A stretch of DNA of 64,000 nucleotides from Macrotis lagotis (GCF_037893015.1 NC_133658.1:424543890-424607889), one strand, 5' to 3'; positions 31,670-43,475 are shown, counted from the first letter of the stretch. Notes: generated by a model not told the origin, from the letters alone. Numbers and translations are program-made.

Positions 31670-31795
31670 TAGAGAGCTGAAACCCAATCTCATTTTCCAT
31701 ATGAGTATACAGAGGTACAAAAAGGTTCAAAGTCACTTGTCCAAGTTTATACAGAAAGTAAAACCAGAGTTCTTCTGCATGGATCTACCTTCTCC
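31670..31795 (-). mobile_element. MIR fragment, antisense
   Basis: 'tcaaagtcacttgtccaagt' and 'aaaaccagagttcttctgca'. Confidence 0.65.
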
Positions 31796-31816
31796 TATCC
31801 TCTCTCCTTTTGTGGC

Positions 31817-32069
31817 TTCCTTCCCTTCTCTCTTCCTTTTTTTTTCTTTCTTCTTTTCTCCCTCCCTCCCATCCTTCTTCTTTCCTTTCTCCTTCCCTTT
31901 CTTCTCTCCCTTCTTTCCTATTTTCTTTCTTTCCTTTCTACCTCCCTTTCTTCTTTCTTCCTCTCTTTCTTCTCTTCCTTCTCCCTCCCTCCCTTCCTTC
32001 CTTGCTTCTTTCTCCCTCCTTCCTTTCCTTCCTTCATTTCTTTCCCTTATCCTTTCCTCCTTTCTCTCC
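31817..32069 (+). repeat. polypyrimidine block of about 253 nt
   Basis: Nearly pure C/T on the plus strand, with only about six purines. Because stop codons need purines on this strand, all three plus frames stay open and yield Ser/Leu/Pro/Phe-rich false proteins. The minus strand yields Lys/Glu/Arg/Gly-rich ones. The mirror-like composition could support triplex DNA. Confidence 0.95.
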
Positions 32070-32899
32070 AAGGTAACAGTAAAAATAAGCTTAGGTCAAA
32101 AAAGGAGTTGCCAGGTTCAAAACACAGATCAGGTGATCCAGGAACTCTCTAAGCAATAGCGGCTCAGTTTTCAAAGATACTTTTATCCCCCATGGCAGTT
32201 CTAATCCCCATCCCATTTGTTTCCTACACTGAGAGTAGTGCTGATTATATTCAGTGTTCATTCAAAACCAGACAGACAAGCACAGATATTGTCTTGGATA
32301 TGAAAAGAACTGGGCAGGGCCAGCATCTCTCTTAGATGTGACAGTCTAAAATGATTGTTAATTTAGAAAACTGTATCAGAAAGATAGGAGATGTGGCACT
32401 AGGACCAGTGAATTCAGTGATGTTCATATCTTGTCAGTCACATATTAGTCCTAGAGCTTCAGAACTAGTGGAACAAGCACTAAATTGATAATCAGGCTGC
32501 TTTACACAAATTGTACCTCTCACACTCACTTCAATTTAATTCTCTGTGCAGAGAAATAGTATAGTGCCATGAACTAAGGAGTCAGTATTATAATCAGGAG
32601 GACCTAGTTTTCAAGTTCTGCTGCATGTATTAAGCCCAAGCTAGCATTGGGTGACCCTTGATTAAATCACAAGCTCCCAAAGCCTGGAAACAACTCTTTA
32701 AGATAATAAGGAAGGATGCTGATAGGCACCTATGAAGGGAACTTCTCATACCAATTAAATCTCATATCTAGATACTCTCTGCTTTTTTCTCCTCCTCTTT
32801 TCCCCCAGAACACAATTTTTCTATTCCAGTTAATTTGGTTCTATATTCCTTTCCTTGTGAACCTATAAATAACACTGAAATTTCCACAAAATCTTAGAA
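32070..32899. other. mostly unassigned; MIR-like piece at 32550-32690
   Basis: The MIR-like piece shows 'ataatcaggaggacctagtt' and 'gggtgacccttgattaaatc'. The remainder shows nothing recognisable. Confidence 0.4.
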
Positions 32900-33055
32900 T
32901 ATCAGAACTAGAAGTTTCCTTAGGTCTCCTTAGAAACCATTTACCCCAACCTGTTCATTTTTAGAGATAAGGAAATTGAGATCCAGAGTAAGGAAATAAT
33001 ATTTCAAAGTCATACAATAGTAGTTTCTTTAAGAGACCCTTCTTAGGAGCAGATA
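32900..33055 (-). mobile_element. MIR-like SINE, antisense
   Basis: 'tcagaactagaagtttcctt', 'ttttagagataaggaaattg' and 'tttcaaagtcatacaa'. Confidence 0.68.
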
Positions 33056-33061
33056 TTTTCT

Positions 33062-34262
33062 TTTTAAAAAAAATTAAAAATTTATTTAACATTTCTTTTT
33101 TAAACATTTATGTATTCTCAATTTCATCCCCCTTCTAATGCCCTACCCCATCCATTGAAAAGGTAAGAAATATGATACCCCAGGCAGCTAGGTGGTGCAG
33201 TGGATAGAGCATCAGCCCTGGAGTCAAGAGTACCTGAGTTCAAATCCAGCCTCAGACACTTAATAATGACCTAGCTGTGTGGCCTTGGGAAAGCCACTTA
33301 ACCCCATTGCCTTGCAAAAACTAAAAAAAAAAAAATGATACCCAGGTGAAGTCATACAGAATGTATTTCCATATTAACCATGTTATAACAACAACAACAA
33401 CAAACCCCCAAGAAAAATAAAGTGAAAAAATTCTTCAGTCTGCACTTATTTCATCAATTTTATCTGGAAGTGGATAACATTTTTCATCATAAGTCCTTCC
33501 AACTTTCTTGGATCATTCATTGTGTGGACCAGAGCCACTAAATCTTTCACAATTGATTAATGTGAAAATATTGATGTTTACTGTGTATAACGTTCTCTTG
33601 TTTCTGCTCACTTCACTTTGTATCAGTTCATATAGGCCTTTCAGTTTTTTTTCTGAAACCATCCCCTTGGTCATTTTTTTACAGCACAACGGTATTCCAT
33701 CACAATAATAGCAAAACTTGTTCAGACATTCTCCAATTGATGGCCATTCCCTCAAATTCCAATTCTTTGCCACTATAAAAAAAAAGATGTTATAAATACA
33801 TTTGTACTTAAGAGTTCCTTTTCTTTTTGCTTTAATCTCTTTGGCATTCAAATTTAGTAGTAGTGCTATTACTGGATCAAAGGTTATGCACAGTTTTATA
33901 GGCCTTTGGGTAAAGTTCTAAATTATTCTTTAATATGCTTGGGTAACTTCACAAATCTACCAACAGAGCATTAGCATCCCTATTTTTCCACATTATCTCC
34001 AGCATTTGTCCCCTTTCCTTTTCTGTTATGTTAGCCAATCTGATAGGTATGAGGAGGCACCTCAGAGTTGTTTTAATTTGCATTTTTTATCAATAATGAT
34101 TTAGATAATTTTCCTATGACTATTGATAGCTTTGATTACTTCTGACATTGGGAATTGATCTTATTTTTATTATGTCTCAATTCCACATATATTTTAAGAA
34201 ATGAGTCCTTTATCAGAGAAACTTGCTGTAAAAATGTTTTCTAAATTTCTAAACCAGTACTT
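33062..34262 (-). mobile_element. old L1 LINE, ORF2 C-terminus and 3' UTR, antisense
   Basis: The minus-strand frame 33513-33851 carries FIVAKNW, SIGECLNKFCY and KRTLYT. These align in order with VAKNW, SIGKWLSKLWY and RKTLYT of the better L1 at 55913-56755. Further ORF2-like sequence extends to about 34262 with stops. The left part (33062-33500) fits an L1 3' UTR. A younger SINE (33182-33333) splits it. Confidence 0.85.
33182..33333 (+). mobile_element. young poly(A)-tailed CORE-SINE, sense
   Basis: A box 'tggtgcagtgg' and B box 'gagttcaaatcc', then 'cctagctgtgtggccttggg' and an A tail. The duplication is around 'atgataccc' (33172-33180 and 33335-33343), within the L1 3' UTR. Confidence 0.94.
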
Positions 34263-34455
34263 TCCAATAGGCATTACATTAACTTATTAGGCACTCTCCT
34301 AGCAGTCACCAAAGATGGGCAGGGTACACCTAACTTGCTATGTGACATCCCCTCTTTGGGTCTTAATAGTTTCTTTATCCATAAAAATGAAAGACTTGGA
34401 TTAGACCAACATGGAAGTCTCTTCCAACTATGATATTCTTTGTTCCATGGCTCTA
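34263..34455 (+). mobile_element. MIR SINE, sense
   Basis: 'taacttgctatgtgacatcc', 'tttatccataaaaatgaaag' and 'gaagtctcttccaactatga'. Confidence 0.65.
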
Positions 34456-35049
34456 TGAAACTTTCCAGCTAGAATTTTCTGTGATTTCAGAGAGCCAATT
34501 CAGTAATTCTGGCTACAAAAATGAGAGGTCAAATTTTATTTTGTTTGGGGTGGGGTTTCTTTGGAGGTTTGTTCTGTTTGAGTCTCAAGTTAATTGTTTG
34601 ACAGAGATTTTCCTTTAAAAGTCAATGAAATACTTAAGGTCTTCTTAACTTTTATTTTCCAGTGGTTTGTTTTCTTTGCAATATTCTAGTCTTGCTGAGA
34701 TTCAACCTGTGCTTGTGTTGGATTGATAGATTTAAAAATAATCACCAAGCTTTCTCCTTTGAGGCCCATGAGACTTTATGTTCACCTTTTTTGGATTTCA
34801 CAACTAAATACCCAGATAACTGATAGTTATTACTGATACTCTTGTTCAAAATATAATACAGGAGGTGCCTGCATAGAAGATAAAAGGACTGTGGGTCAAG
34901 GAGTATAGTTGGTGCCTTTTACTAGTTAGAGGAAAAATAAACCTATTGCTGGATTCTATTTGCAATTCACAACTTGAAGGGAGAAAATTACAGTTCTACT
35001 TTAGAATGAGAATGCCCAAGAAACTCAGTCACTTCAGACTCATAAGGTA
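34456..35049. other. unassigned, single-copy-looking stretch
   Basis: No repeat core recognised. A 62-codon frame at its left end has no known domain. Confidence 0.4.
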
Positions 35050-35255
35050 TAGAAAGCTATACAGGATCTTAGAATTATAGATTATGGACTTTTAGTACTG
35101 TTAGTATCTTAGAGACTTTCTACTGCACACTTTATTTTACAGATTAGGAAACTGAGGAACAAAGAAGGGAAGTGAATGGTCCAAGGTGGCAAGATACATT
35201 TAGACAGAACCAAGAATAGAACTGTGTAGGTCTACCTGGTCCCAATTCAATTTTT
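35050..35255 (-). mobile_element. MIR SINE, antisense
   Basis: 'tttacagattaggaaactga' and 'agacagaaccaagaatagaa'. Confidence 0.7.
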
Positions 35256-36299
35256 TCCCTATACTTTTTCTTCAATATTTAAATACCCTGATAATTTAAG
35301 GGATATAGATTAAATCAGGGATGAGACTACTTTAAAAAATCCAAAGCTTTGAAATTTAATTTTCAGAGGAGAAAATATTTGGAAACATGATTTGCCTGAT
35401 TAAATGACCTTACTAATAAAATAAGAGGTGATGGAATAGTGCCCATCAAATGACTGCTATTATTCCCAAGGTAGCAGATGAGACTTCCAGAGCTTTCGAT
35501 TATAGCATAAAATGTTAATATATCCATTTTCAAGTGAATCTTGCATCGAAAGATAAAAGGTGTCAAACATAAGATGTTATTACAAGCATTGGAAAGGGCT
35601 GTTAATCACAGTATCACAGACTCATTTCCTCGGGAGACTATTAAGTGACAAGATGAGTGCCTTCTGATGTTGAAAATTCTCTCATCCGTATGCTTCTTAG
35701 TTCAAGTACTATCTGGAGTACTAAGTTCTTTGCCTAAAGACATTCCAGTCTGCATTAAATATAGTCAAAATGATTTTCTTTCTTTTAAAAAGACATAATC
35801 TGCCCCTTCCATTGCCCCTACCTTGAGAAAATTAAATATACATACAAATAAAACTTTCATTACAGACTTGTATAGTCCAGCAAAACAAATTCCTATATCA
35901 AGTATGTTTGAAAATGTTATGTATCTGTATTTTAATTTCATCACTTTTGTGTCCAGAGGTGAGTGGTATTCTTTATCTTCAGACTTCTGGACTCATTGCA
36001 TTAACTAAAGTGTTTTACTTCTGGGAAGAATTTTTTTAAAAATTTTTTTAAAATTTTTAAAAACATCTAAAATACTTATAATTGTAGGACTAAACATAAT
36101 GATATTCTCAAAATATAGACAAAAGAGCAATCTCAGAACCACTTTGAGGAGCACATGGGGAAGGAATATCAATTGTCTTCAGACAGCAGTTTGAGAGCAA
36201 TTCTGGCTACACAAATTTCTGAAAGTAATGAAATATTAAGATTAAAAAGTTAGACTAAAGATGAAAAAGTTTTCCTCCTACTTTTAAATAATGATAAAT
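35256..36299. other. unassigned AT-rich stretch
   Basis: Contains an A/T homopolymer cluster at 36030-36065. No gene, no clear repeat. Confidence 0.4.
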
Positions 36300-36505
36300 G
36301 ATAATAAGAATAGCTAGTATTTATATAATACTTTAAGGTTTGTGAGGTACACAAAATATGTTACCTCATGTGAGCCTCACAGCAACCATAGAAGGTAGAT
36401 ACTGTTATTATCCCATTTTTTATAGATGAAGAAACAGGCTTAGGGAGGTTAAAGTGATTTTATCAAGGTCATAGAGTTAGGAAGGAACTGAGGCAGGATT
36501 TAACA
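36300..36505 (-). mobile_element. MIR/THER SINE, antisense
   Basis: 'aatactttaaggtttgtgag', 'tgttattatcccatttttta' and 'tagatgaagaaacaggctta'. Confidence 0.75.
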
Positions 36506-36649
36506 TCCCACAAACCAGTCAGGGGGAAAATTGAGACATGAACACATCTCCCAATCCAGACCTCACAGTTTATCTATCTGACTAGTAGTCTCCACATGGG
36601 AGAGTAGTGGAAAGATCTAAAACGATTAGGACTATGAGTATGAATGAAA

Positions 36650-36830
36650 CAAGACAGAATAATACAACTGTTCATGAGTCCTTAATACTTTACATATCAT
36701 CTTATCCCTCATAACAATAAAGAAATTGAGCACCACAGAAATTAATAATTTACCTAGAGTGTGAGGTCAGGATTTAAACTCATATCTTTTGATTCCAGTC
36801 TAACATTCTCATCACTTCAATTTTATGATA
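36650..36830 (-). mobile_element. MIR/THER SINE, antisense
   Basis: 'aatactttacatatcatctt' and 'gtcaggatttaaactcatat'. Confidence 0.65.
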
Positions 36831-36854
36831 ACTTTGCCAAGACTAGGCTGAGTT

Positions 36855-37125
36855 AGGGGAAGCTGGTTAGTACAGCAGTTAGAACACTCAACCTGGAGTC
36901 AGAATGATCTGAGTTTAAATCCAACCTCAGACACTAGATAACTGTAACCCTGAGCAAGTCATTTAATCCCTACTTGCCTCAGATCCTAATCTATAAAATG
37001 GAGACACCTTGGAGAAGGAATTGGCAAACTATTCCAGTAACTGTGTCAAAAAAACCCACAAAAACCCATGGACAGTAAGCATGCTATTGGCACAAAGAAT
37101 CGAATACACCTGAACAACTATGACA
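36855..37125 (+). mobile_element. Mar1-type CORE-SINE, sense, near full length
   Basis: Head 'gttagtacagcagttagaac', 'cctggagtcagaatgatctg', then 'ggagaaggaattggcaaact' and a tail ending 'cctgaacaactatgaca'. Confidence 0.86.
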
Positions 37126-37269
37126 AGTTTGAGTTTTAGATTTTCATTATCCATAAGCAAATAAATATTGTAAACTAAATTGGAAGAAGGTTGATAATTC
37201 AGCTACTTAAGAAAATTAATAAAAATTTTGCTTGTATAGTAGTGCCCTTTATGGATCTTTACCTCATTT

Positions 37270-37850
37270 GAGCATCTCTTTGAGATATCAGAGCTGAATG
37301 AGATCTTGGAAATTTACTAGTCTAACCTCTATCTAACTGAGAATCCTCTACTATATCCCCAATATTTGACCAACAGTTTTGCTCAAAGACCTTTAGTAGG
37401 AAACCTTCTATATCTCAAAGAAGCTCATTTCACTTTTCTAAAACTCTAATTGTTGGGAAGGATTTTTATTTTTTCAGGCTCTAATCTGCCTCTCAGAAAT
37501 GTTTGTCCTCTTCCCCTGTTTCTGACCTCTGATACCCAGAATGCTTCATTTTCTTCCATATTCTTCCCTCCTCTTCTCCAGCCTTTTCTTCTCTAGGTTA
37601 CTTTAATTGATGGTTGTATTATATGAGCCTAAAATTATTTACTGTTCTGTTAGTCATATTCTGAATATTTCCATTTACCAATGCCCTTACTGAAATGGGG
37701 CAGTCTATAGTGAATACAACACTCTTCTATGTGGTCTGACCACAATAGAATATATCAGGCCCATCACCTCTCTTGTTCTGGATATCATGCCAACAATTGC
37801 ATTAGCCTTTGGGAGTACTATATCACACTATTGACTCCAATCAAACTGAA
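37270..37850 (-). mobile_element. CR1/L3 LINE, antisense
   Basis: 'ctctaattgttgggaaggat', 'tctaatctgcctctcagaaa', 'tctatgtggtctgaccacaa' and 'gcattagcctttgggagtac' follow the antisense order seen at 14019-14890. Confidence 0.82.
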
Positions 37851-37854
37851 TTCA

Positions 37855-37945
37855 ACAAGCATTCTTAGGCTCTGCCATGTGCAAGCATTATGCTAAGCTT
37901 TAGGGATACAAAGACAAAAAATAATTCTTTGCTTTCAAGGCATAT
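37855..37945 (-). mobile_element. L2 3' end, antisense, short copy
   Basis: 'gctctgccatgtgcaagcat', 'tatgctaagctttagggata' and 'ctttgctttcaaggcata'. It stops abruptly before the next L2 3' end. Confidence 0.75.
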
Positions 37946-37959
37946 AAGTAGATAATCAA

Positions 37960-38874
37960 TTAATAAGTATTTATTATGCACCTACTATATTTTGACACTG
38001 TCAAATTCAGGGGATACAAAAAGAGGCAAGATAGTGCCTGACTTCAAGCAGTTCACAACCTAATGGGGAGACATCTTGCAAATAAATATATATATACAAA
38101 GCAAATTATATAGAGGATAAATAGGAAATAAGACCTAGATATAAGACACCAGAATTAAAAGAATTGGGGAAGGTTTCTATAGAAAGGGGGATTTTTAGCT
38201 GGGACTTAGAGGAAGTGGTCAGAGCAAAGGAGAGAGCACATTCCAGGCAAGTTCAGCCAGAGACAATGTCTAGAGCATAGAGATGAAGCATCTTATTCAC
38301 TGGATCAAAGAATAGGACAATGTGAGGTGGAAAAGTTGAGGGTATCAGGAAAGGTTTCCCATAGGAGGAAAAGCATAAACTGATCTTTAAAGGAAACTAG
38401 GGATTCTAAGAGGTGGAGTTGAGTATGGAGGACATTCCATTTATTGTGGAAAGATAGTTTATATAAAAGACATCGAATTGGGAGATGAAATACCAAATTT
38501 AGAGAACAGCAAGTAGACAAGAGTGTTTGGAATGGAAAGCGTGTGAGCAGAAAGTAATGTGAAATAAACATGAAAAGGTATTTATATGTCAAATCACAAA
38601 GGACTTGAGGAGTCTGCATTTTATCCAATTCATTTGGGAACCTCTATAGGTCTTGAACATGGGAAGATTCTTTTGCCAATAATATGGCAAAAGGGAGGCT
38701 CTGGAAGCTGTGAGTCTAATTAGAAAGCAGTCACAATAGCCCAGGGAAAAGTTTACTGACCCTCATCACTAATGAGGATGGTGGCTATGAATAGAAAGAA
38801 GAGATACTTAAGATAGTTGTGGAGATAGAATCAATAACACTAAAAAGAAGTATTGTATGTGATATTGTACATCT
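37960..38874 (-). mobile_element. L2 LINE 3' region, antisense, about 0.9 kb
   Basis: Begins with a second L2 terminus 'agtatttattatgcacctac'. It continues through 'gcacattccaggcaagttca', 'ggacttgaggagtctgcatt' and 'agtcacaatagcccaggg'. The part after 38300 repeats some L2 words ('aggattctaagaggtgg'-like), suggesting two overlapping copies or a duplication. Confidence 0.78.
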
Positions 38875-39535
38875 ATGGAAGTCTCCCCTCTTCTCCCCTT
38901 CCCACATCTTCAAAGAAGTTGGGGAGGAGTTTTATTCTTAGTGATCGTTTGTTCTTTCTGACTTCACATCATTGAGTTTTAGTTATTTTGTGTATATTGT
39001 CCTTTCCATTGACATTGCTGTAGTTAGATTACCTGGGTCCTCTTACTTCACTTAGAATCAGTTCTTGTAAGTTTTTCCAAGTTTCTCTGGATTCATCACG
39101 CTCTTCACTTCTTACAGCACAATAAAATTCTATTACACTCATGTACCACGATTTCTTTAGCCATTCTCCAATTAACAGCTGTCCACTTTGCTACTGCAAA
39201 AACACAGTTATAAGTATTTTGTTGCATATGGAGCCTTTCTTTTTGCTAATGACATCACATTATTCGATACCCCTAGTCCTACACTGCTGCAAAGAAGGGA
39301 GGGTTGTATACGTCTACATCCTATTTCAGGTCTGAGCTGATCATTATAATTACACATCATTTGATTTCAGATCTTTGTTTCATTTACATTATTGTAGTTA
39401 TGATGCATAGTTTTCCTGTCTGCTTAATTAACTTTACATCAGTTTTAGTCTTCCCATGTTCCAAAGGAATTTTTTCATAATTAGATTTCAGCAGTCATGT
39501 TTCTTTTTTAGTTATGGGTAGAATCCTTTCTTTTT
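38875..39535 (-). mobile_element. old L1 3' region, antisense, possibly two pieces
   Basis: 'ttcttacagcacaataaaat', 'actcatgtaccacgatttct', 'ttagccattctccaattaac' and 'tttgctactgcaaaaacaca' follow the antisense ORF2-end order of the L1 at 56040-56160. A second weaker run of the same words from about 39390 suggests another fragment. Confidence 0.75.
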
Positions 39536-39548
39536 AAGAGATATTCTT

Positions 39549-39700
39549 TTTGTTTTGTTTTTTTGGCAAGGCAATGGGTTTAAGTGGCTTGCCCAAGGCC
39601 ACACAGCTAGTTAATTATTAAGTGTCTGAGGCTGGATTTGAACTCTGGTACTCCTGACTCCAGGGCCAATACTTTATCCACTGCGCCACCTAGCCACCCC
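39549..39700 (-). mobile_element. young CORE-SINE, antisense
   Basis: 'gtggcttgcccaaggccaca', 'ggtactcctgactccagggc' and 'ctgcgccacctagccacccc'. The duplication 'ttaagagatattctt' (39534-39548) recurs as 'ttaagagatatcctt' (39701-39715). Confidence 0.95.
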
Positions 39701-39715
39701 TTAAGAGATATCCTT

Positions 39716-40384
39716 GATGGAAGCTATGTGTTCTGAGTCACTCAGTTTCTTTACTGTGGATAAGGTTATCTCTAAGGACCTTTGGTCCTTTTAGAAACTT
39801 TTCAAAGCTCTTTGCCTATCAGTGCTCCCCTCCCTGCCCTTATCATTCCTCTTTGGAGTTGATTCTATTAAGGTTGGGGAAAATCAAGCCAAGAGTTTTA
39901 TTCATTTCCCAGAGCAGGAAGGTTTTCTTTTCTATTCTTCCCTTTTTTGAAGAATTATGGAGCATAAGTAGCTCTGCTGGTTCAATATTCACAGCCACTG
40001 CTGGAAAATATACACAGGGAAATCTCATTAGGGTGAGGTGGAGGGGAGGGATTGCAATGCATGACTTCTTTCTTCCTATATTCTTTGGAACTTCCCTCCT
40101 CCAGAGCCTCAGCTCCCTTGAGATACAAAGATCAGAAGCTTGCCAAAAGAAATTATTTCCACCCTAGGTTTTATGGATCCTTTTAAGAAATCAATTTATA
40201 ACATCAGGTAAATGTGTATATTAGAGGTGAGGATGTAGAGATAAGAGAGAACTATGATTTTTTAATTATTTTAATTGTAAAATACTTTTAAAATTTATAA
40301 CTACATGAAGGTTGTAAATTCTTACTCTACTTCACCCCCATTCTAAGCTGGGATGTATTGAAGTAAACAAGTAGGTAATATGTT
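39716..40384. other. unassigned stretch
   Basis: Overlapping open frames on both strands near 39843-40167 (61 and 104 codons) carry no known domain. Confidence 0.4.
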
Positions 40385-40710
40385 TTTAGGATCATAGATT
40401 CAGAGACCTTAGAAATAATTTAATCCAGGCAGCTAGGTTGGCGCAGTGGATAGAGCATCGGCCCTGGAGTCTGGAGTACCTGAATTCAAATGCACCCTCA
40501 GACACTTAATAATTACCTAGCTGTGTGGCCTTGGGCAAGCCACTTAAACCCATTGCCTTGCAAAAAAAAAAAACTTAAAAAAAGAAATAATTTAATCTAC
40601 CTCATTTTTCAACTGGGGAAACTGAGGCTCAGGGACTTGCCCAACATCACACAGTTATTAAGTGCCAGAGTTAGGATTTGAACTCAGGTCCTTTAACTCC
40701 AAAGCCAGCA
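40385..40710 (-). mobile_element. MIR SINE, antisense, split by a SINE
   Basis: Left part 'atcatagattcagagacctt'. Right part 'aactggggaaactgaggctc', 'tgcccaacatcacacagtta' and 'gatttgaactcaggtccttt'. Confidence 0.82.
40426..40582 (+). mobile_element. young poly(A)-tailed CORE-SINE, sense
   Basis: 'gcgcagtggatagagcatcg', 'attacctagctgtgtggcct' and an A-rich tail. The perfect 15-nt duplication 'agaaataatttaatc' is at 40411-40425 and 40583-40597, inside the MIR. Confidence 0.96.
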
Positions 40711-40724
40711 TGTGTTTGTTTGTT

Positions 40725-40771
40725 TATTTGTGTGTGTGTGTGTGTGTGCACGCATGTGTGTTTGTGTCTTT
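40725..40771 (+). repeat. (TG/TTTG)n microsatellite
   Basis: TTTG units pass into a run of about ten TG (40729-40748) and then degenerate TG. It grew at the end of the MIR. Confidence 0.9.
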
Positions 40772-40784
40772 AAGGGGAAAAAAC

Positions 40785-40970
40785 AATATGAGGCAACAAG
40801 ATCTAATGATGAGAGAATTGGATGTGGAATCAGAATAAATGAGTTTGTGCTACTTATTAACTGTGACTTTGGGCAAGTCACCTCCTATGTATGGGTCTAT
40901 TTTTTTCACTTATAAATAAGGGAATTGTATAAAGTGATCTCTAAGGTTCACTCAGCTATAAAACTATTAT
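40785..40970 (+). mobile_element. MIR SINE, sense
   Basis: 'gactttgggcaagtcacctc' and 'aaagtgatctctaaggttca'. Confidence 0.75.
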
Positions 40971-41083
40971 TTCTGGCCTTGCTTTCCTAAAACTGCTTAA
41001 ATTTTAAATAAATCTTTCACTTCCTGATGTATCATTTTTCCCAGATATCTAGTTAGATATCTTCTCAATAATGATTAGTATTA

Positions 41084-41086
<3 letters not shown>

Positions 41087-41127
<41 letters not shown>

Positions 41128-41165
41128 GTTGTCTCTCTGTTTCTGTCTCTGTCCCTGTCTTTCTA
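41087..41165 (+). repeat. (CT)n microsatellite with degenerate flank
   Basis: Perfect CT to 41124, then CTGT/CTCT variants. Confidence 0.96.
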
Positions 41166-41309
41166 TCTGACTGTTCTCTATCTCCCTGTCTGTTTTGCTA
41201 AGATTCTGATGAGGAAGAAAAATATCTTGCCCTTGTGATTGATTGTTCATCTTCATTCTAAGATGAAGTGGCATTTTAGCTAATAATTCACATATAGTTT
41301 TCTTATTGA

Positions 41310-41375
41310 CTAATTAGTCAATCAACAAGAATTTATTAAAAGCCTACTCTGTGGCAAGTGCCTTGACAAAAGATA
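41310..41375 (-). mobile_element. L2 3' end fragment, antisense
   Basis: 'aagaatttattaaaagccta' and 'ggcaagtgccttgacaaaag'. Confidence 0.55.
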
Positions 41376-41399
41376 TATTTTCAGTGGCATTTTGAATTC

Positions 41400-41960
41400 A
41401 AGTATATAATAGAAAGAATTCTGAACTTGGGATCAGAAATCCCCATTGAGGCACTTATGTGATCCTGGGCAAGTAATTTAGTTTCTATTAACCTTAATTT
41501 TTCTTATCTGTCAAATGGGAATAATATTTGTACTACCTATCCCAAAGAGGTTTTATTCTTTTTTTTCTTACATGAAGAAAGCTTTTTATAATCCTGATGA
41601 TATTATAGAATCATGACTTTTTAAATTGTCCTTATTTTATCTACCTTCATTTTGGAATGATTATATGGAATTTTTGACCAAGAACAATTCCATTTAATTC
41701 AGTCTTTTTCCTGTTGACAGACCTGATCAGTGAGTGCAGTGTGGCAGGGGACAGAAAGAAGACTTAGGCAATTTGGTATAAGACAGGTTTGGGCTGAGAT
41801 CAGATATTGACTTTGGAGTAAAAAAGACTTTGGTTTAGATCCTGTTTGTCATTAGTTATGTAACTTTGGATGTCTCTGGCCTCAGTTTCCTCTTCTGTAG
41901 AGTTAGTTGAATGAACATATAATGACCAAGACTGACTCTGGAGAAGAAATAAATAAATAT
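41400..41960 (+). mobile_element. two MIR SINEs, sense, with unassigned DNA between
   Basis: First about 41400-41560 ('gatcctgggcaagtaattta', 'tcttatctgtcaaatgggaa'). Second about 41765-41940 ('tttagatcctgtttgtcatt', 'ctcagtttcctcttctgtag'). Confidence 0.65.
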
Positions 41961-43200
41961 ACTTCTTTCTCTCGATGGAGAGATAGAGAAGTATTATGTG
42001 ACTTGTGGAATGTATGCTGTTGGATGAGGTAGTATATTCATTTGTTTTACTTAACTTTTTTCTCCTTTGTTACAAGGGACAGAAAAATCAAGTCTAAGAT
42101 TTCTTCAAGTTCTAATTTCCAGAATCTTGAAGTGGGATATAAGAATATTGTATCTACCTGCCTTGCAGAAGTGTTATAGAAGGGGGAAAAAGCACTTTCT
42201 AAGGCTAAAGAAATGTGATCTATTTTCGCAGTAGACTATCACTTCTTCAAAGATTCCCAGTTGTTCTTTGGATTGCTTTTTATTTGGTTGTCATAGTCAA
42301 TCTTTTTGGATGTCAAACATCCAACAGAAGTGGCTCAAATTCTAAATTGGCTTATTTACGGGAAACCAATTCCCTCTTTGGGGTGACCTTGGAGTCCTAA
42401 GCTGGTTCTTATGACATCATCTTAATGCTGTGGCTACAAGGAAGCTTAATCAGAGTGGCAAGTATTTTCAGTGGGCCCCTGTTATAACCTTCACAGGAGA
42501 AAAGAGGAGCTGGGGAAGCCCAGCTGTCTCCATTGCAGCGTTCTTCAAATGCCAAATGATTTAGCCGCCAGTTTCTGAAGCAAGCGTCCTGATGTCTATG
42601 GTGGCTATTCCTGAAGAACCCGATCAGCTGGGCCTCTTTGGAACTTTGGGATCCTTTGCAGGTCACTGTTTCTAAAGCTTATTTGAGTCAGAATAGCTCA
42701 GTTGCCATGCTAGCCTGCCCTTTGTCTCCCTGCTTAGAGATCTCAGGCAACATGAATCCAAGGACTGAATTATTTAGGTTTGTTTCAAGAAAGGAACTTG
42801 TGAAGCAAGAACAGGTGTGCCAGTATAATTTTCAGGAAGATCTCAAATTGCTTTATGTGCTTCTAAAATGATCTTATCAAAATACTACTGCTCCTCCATA
42901 TTTCAGGAGTCTGTGATTTCATCAGTGGATGTACAGATGCTACAGATGTATGCTGAAATTTCTTGATATTTTAGTAGATTGTTCTTGCTGGTAGCTGTGA
43001 CTGGAAAATACTCCTTCCTAATGGCTAGCCTGGGAATGAATCTCTACAGATTTAGGCTGGTTCTCAGGTGATGGACACAGTGGGCTGCTGTTGGGCTCAT
43101 GCTGAAGCCTTTGTAATTTAGTAGAACCTGCTAGAGCCATTGGCTTAATCTATGAAAGCCAAGGGCTGTATTTATGACAAGGCACTGTGAGGGGACTTTA
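41961..43200. other. longest repeat-poor stretch
   Basis: No diagnostic repeat word seen for about 1.2 kb. Short open frames (61-85 codons) occur on both strands at 42215-42871, with no domain I know. Sequence complexity is high. This is the best place to look for conserved noncoding sequence or an exon. Confidence 0.45.
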
Positions 43201-43294
43201 GTAGAACAATGATAACAACAATGATAGCAGGAAGAGGAGGAGAAAATGTATTTTTATAGTACCAATTGTGCTATAAAAACTGCCTTTCTGATAA

Positions 43295-43475
43295 AAGAGG
43301 AGGAAAAAAACACAGGATTTGGGAATCAGAAAATGTGGGTTTAAATTCTGTACTTATAACTTGTGTGCCATGGGACAAGTCACTTCAGATTTTTCATCTG
43401 TATAAATAGAAAGTTAGATCAGATGATCTCTGAGATCCCTTCCAGTTCTACTATGACCCTGCAGTTCAGTGTTAC
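43295..43475 (+). mobile_element. MIR SINE, sense
   Basis: 'tgggaatcagaaaatgtggg' is approximated by the head; 'gggacaagtcacttcagatt' and 'tctctgagatcccttccagt' are clear. Confidence 0.77.

Noticed and set aside
31635..32159. 174-codon open frame on the plus strand
   Set aside because: It spans the polypyrimidine block, where stop codons cannot easily occur; residues are almost all Ser, Leu, Pro and Phe. The minus-strand Lys/Glu/Arg frame at 31733-32071 is its mirror.
33513..33851. 112-codon minus-strand frame as a host gene
   Set aside because: It aligns with the L1 ORF2 C-terminus at 55913-56755 and belongs to an old L1.
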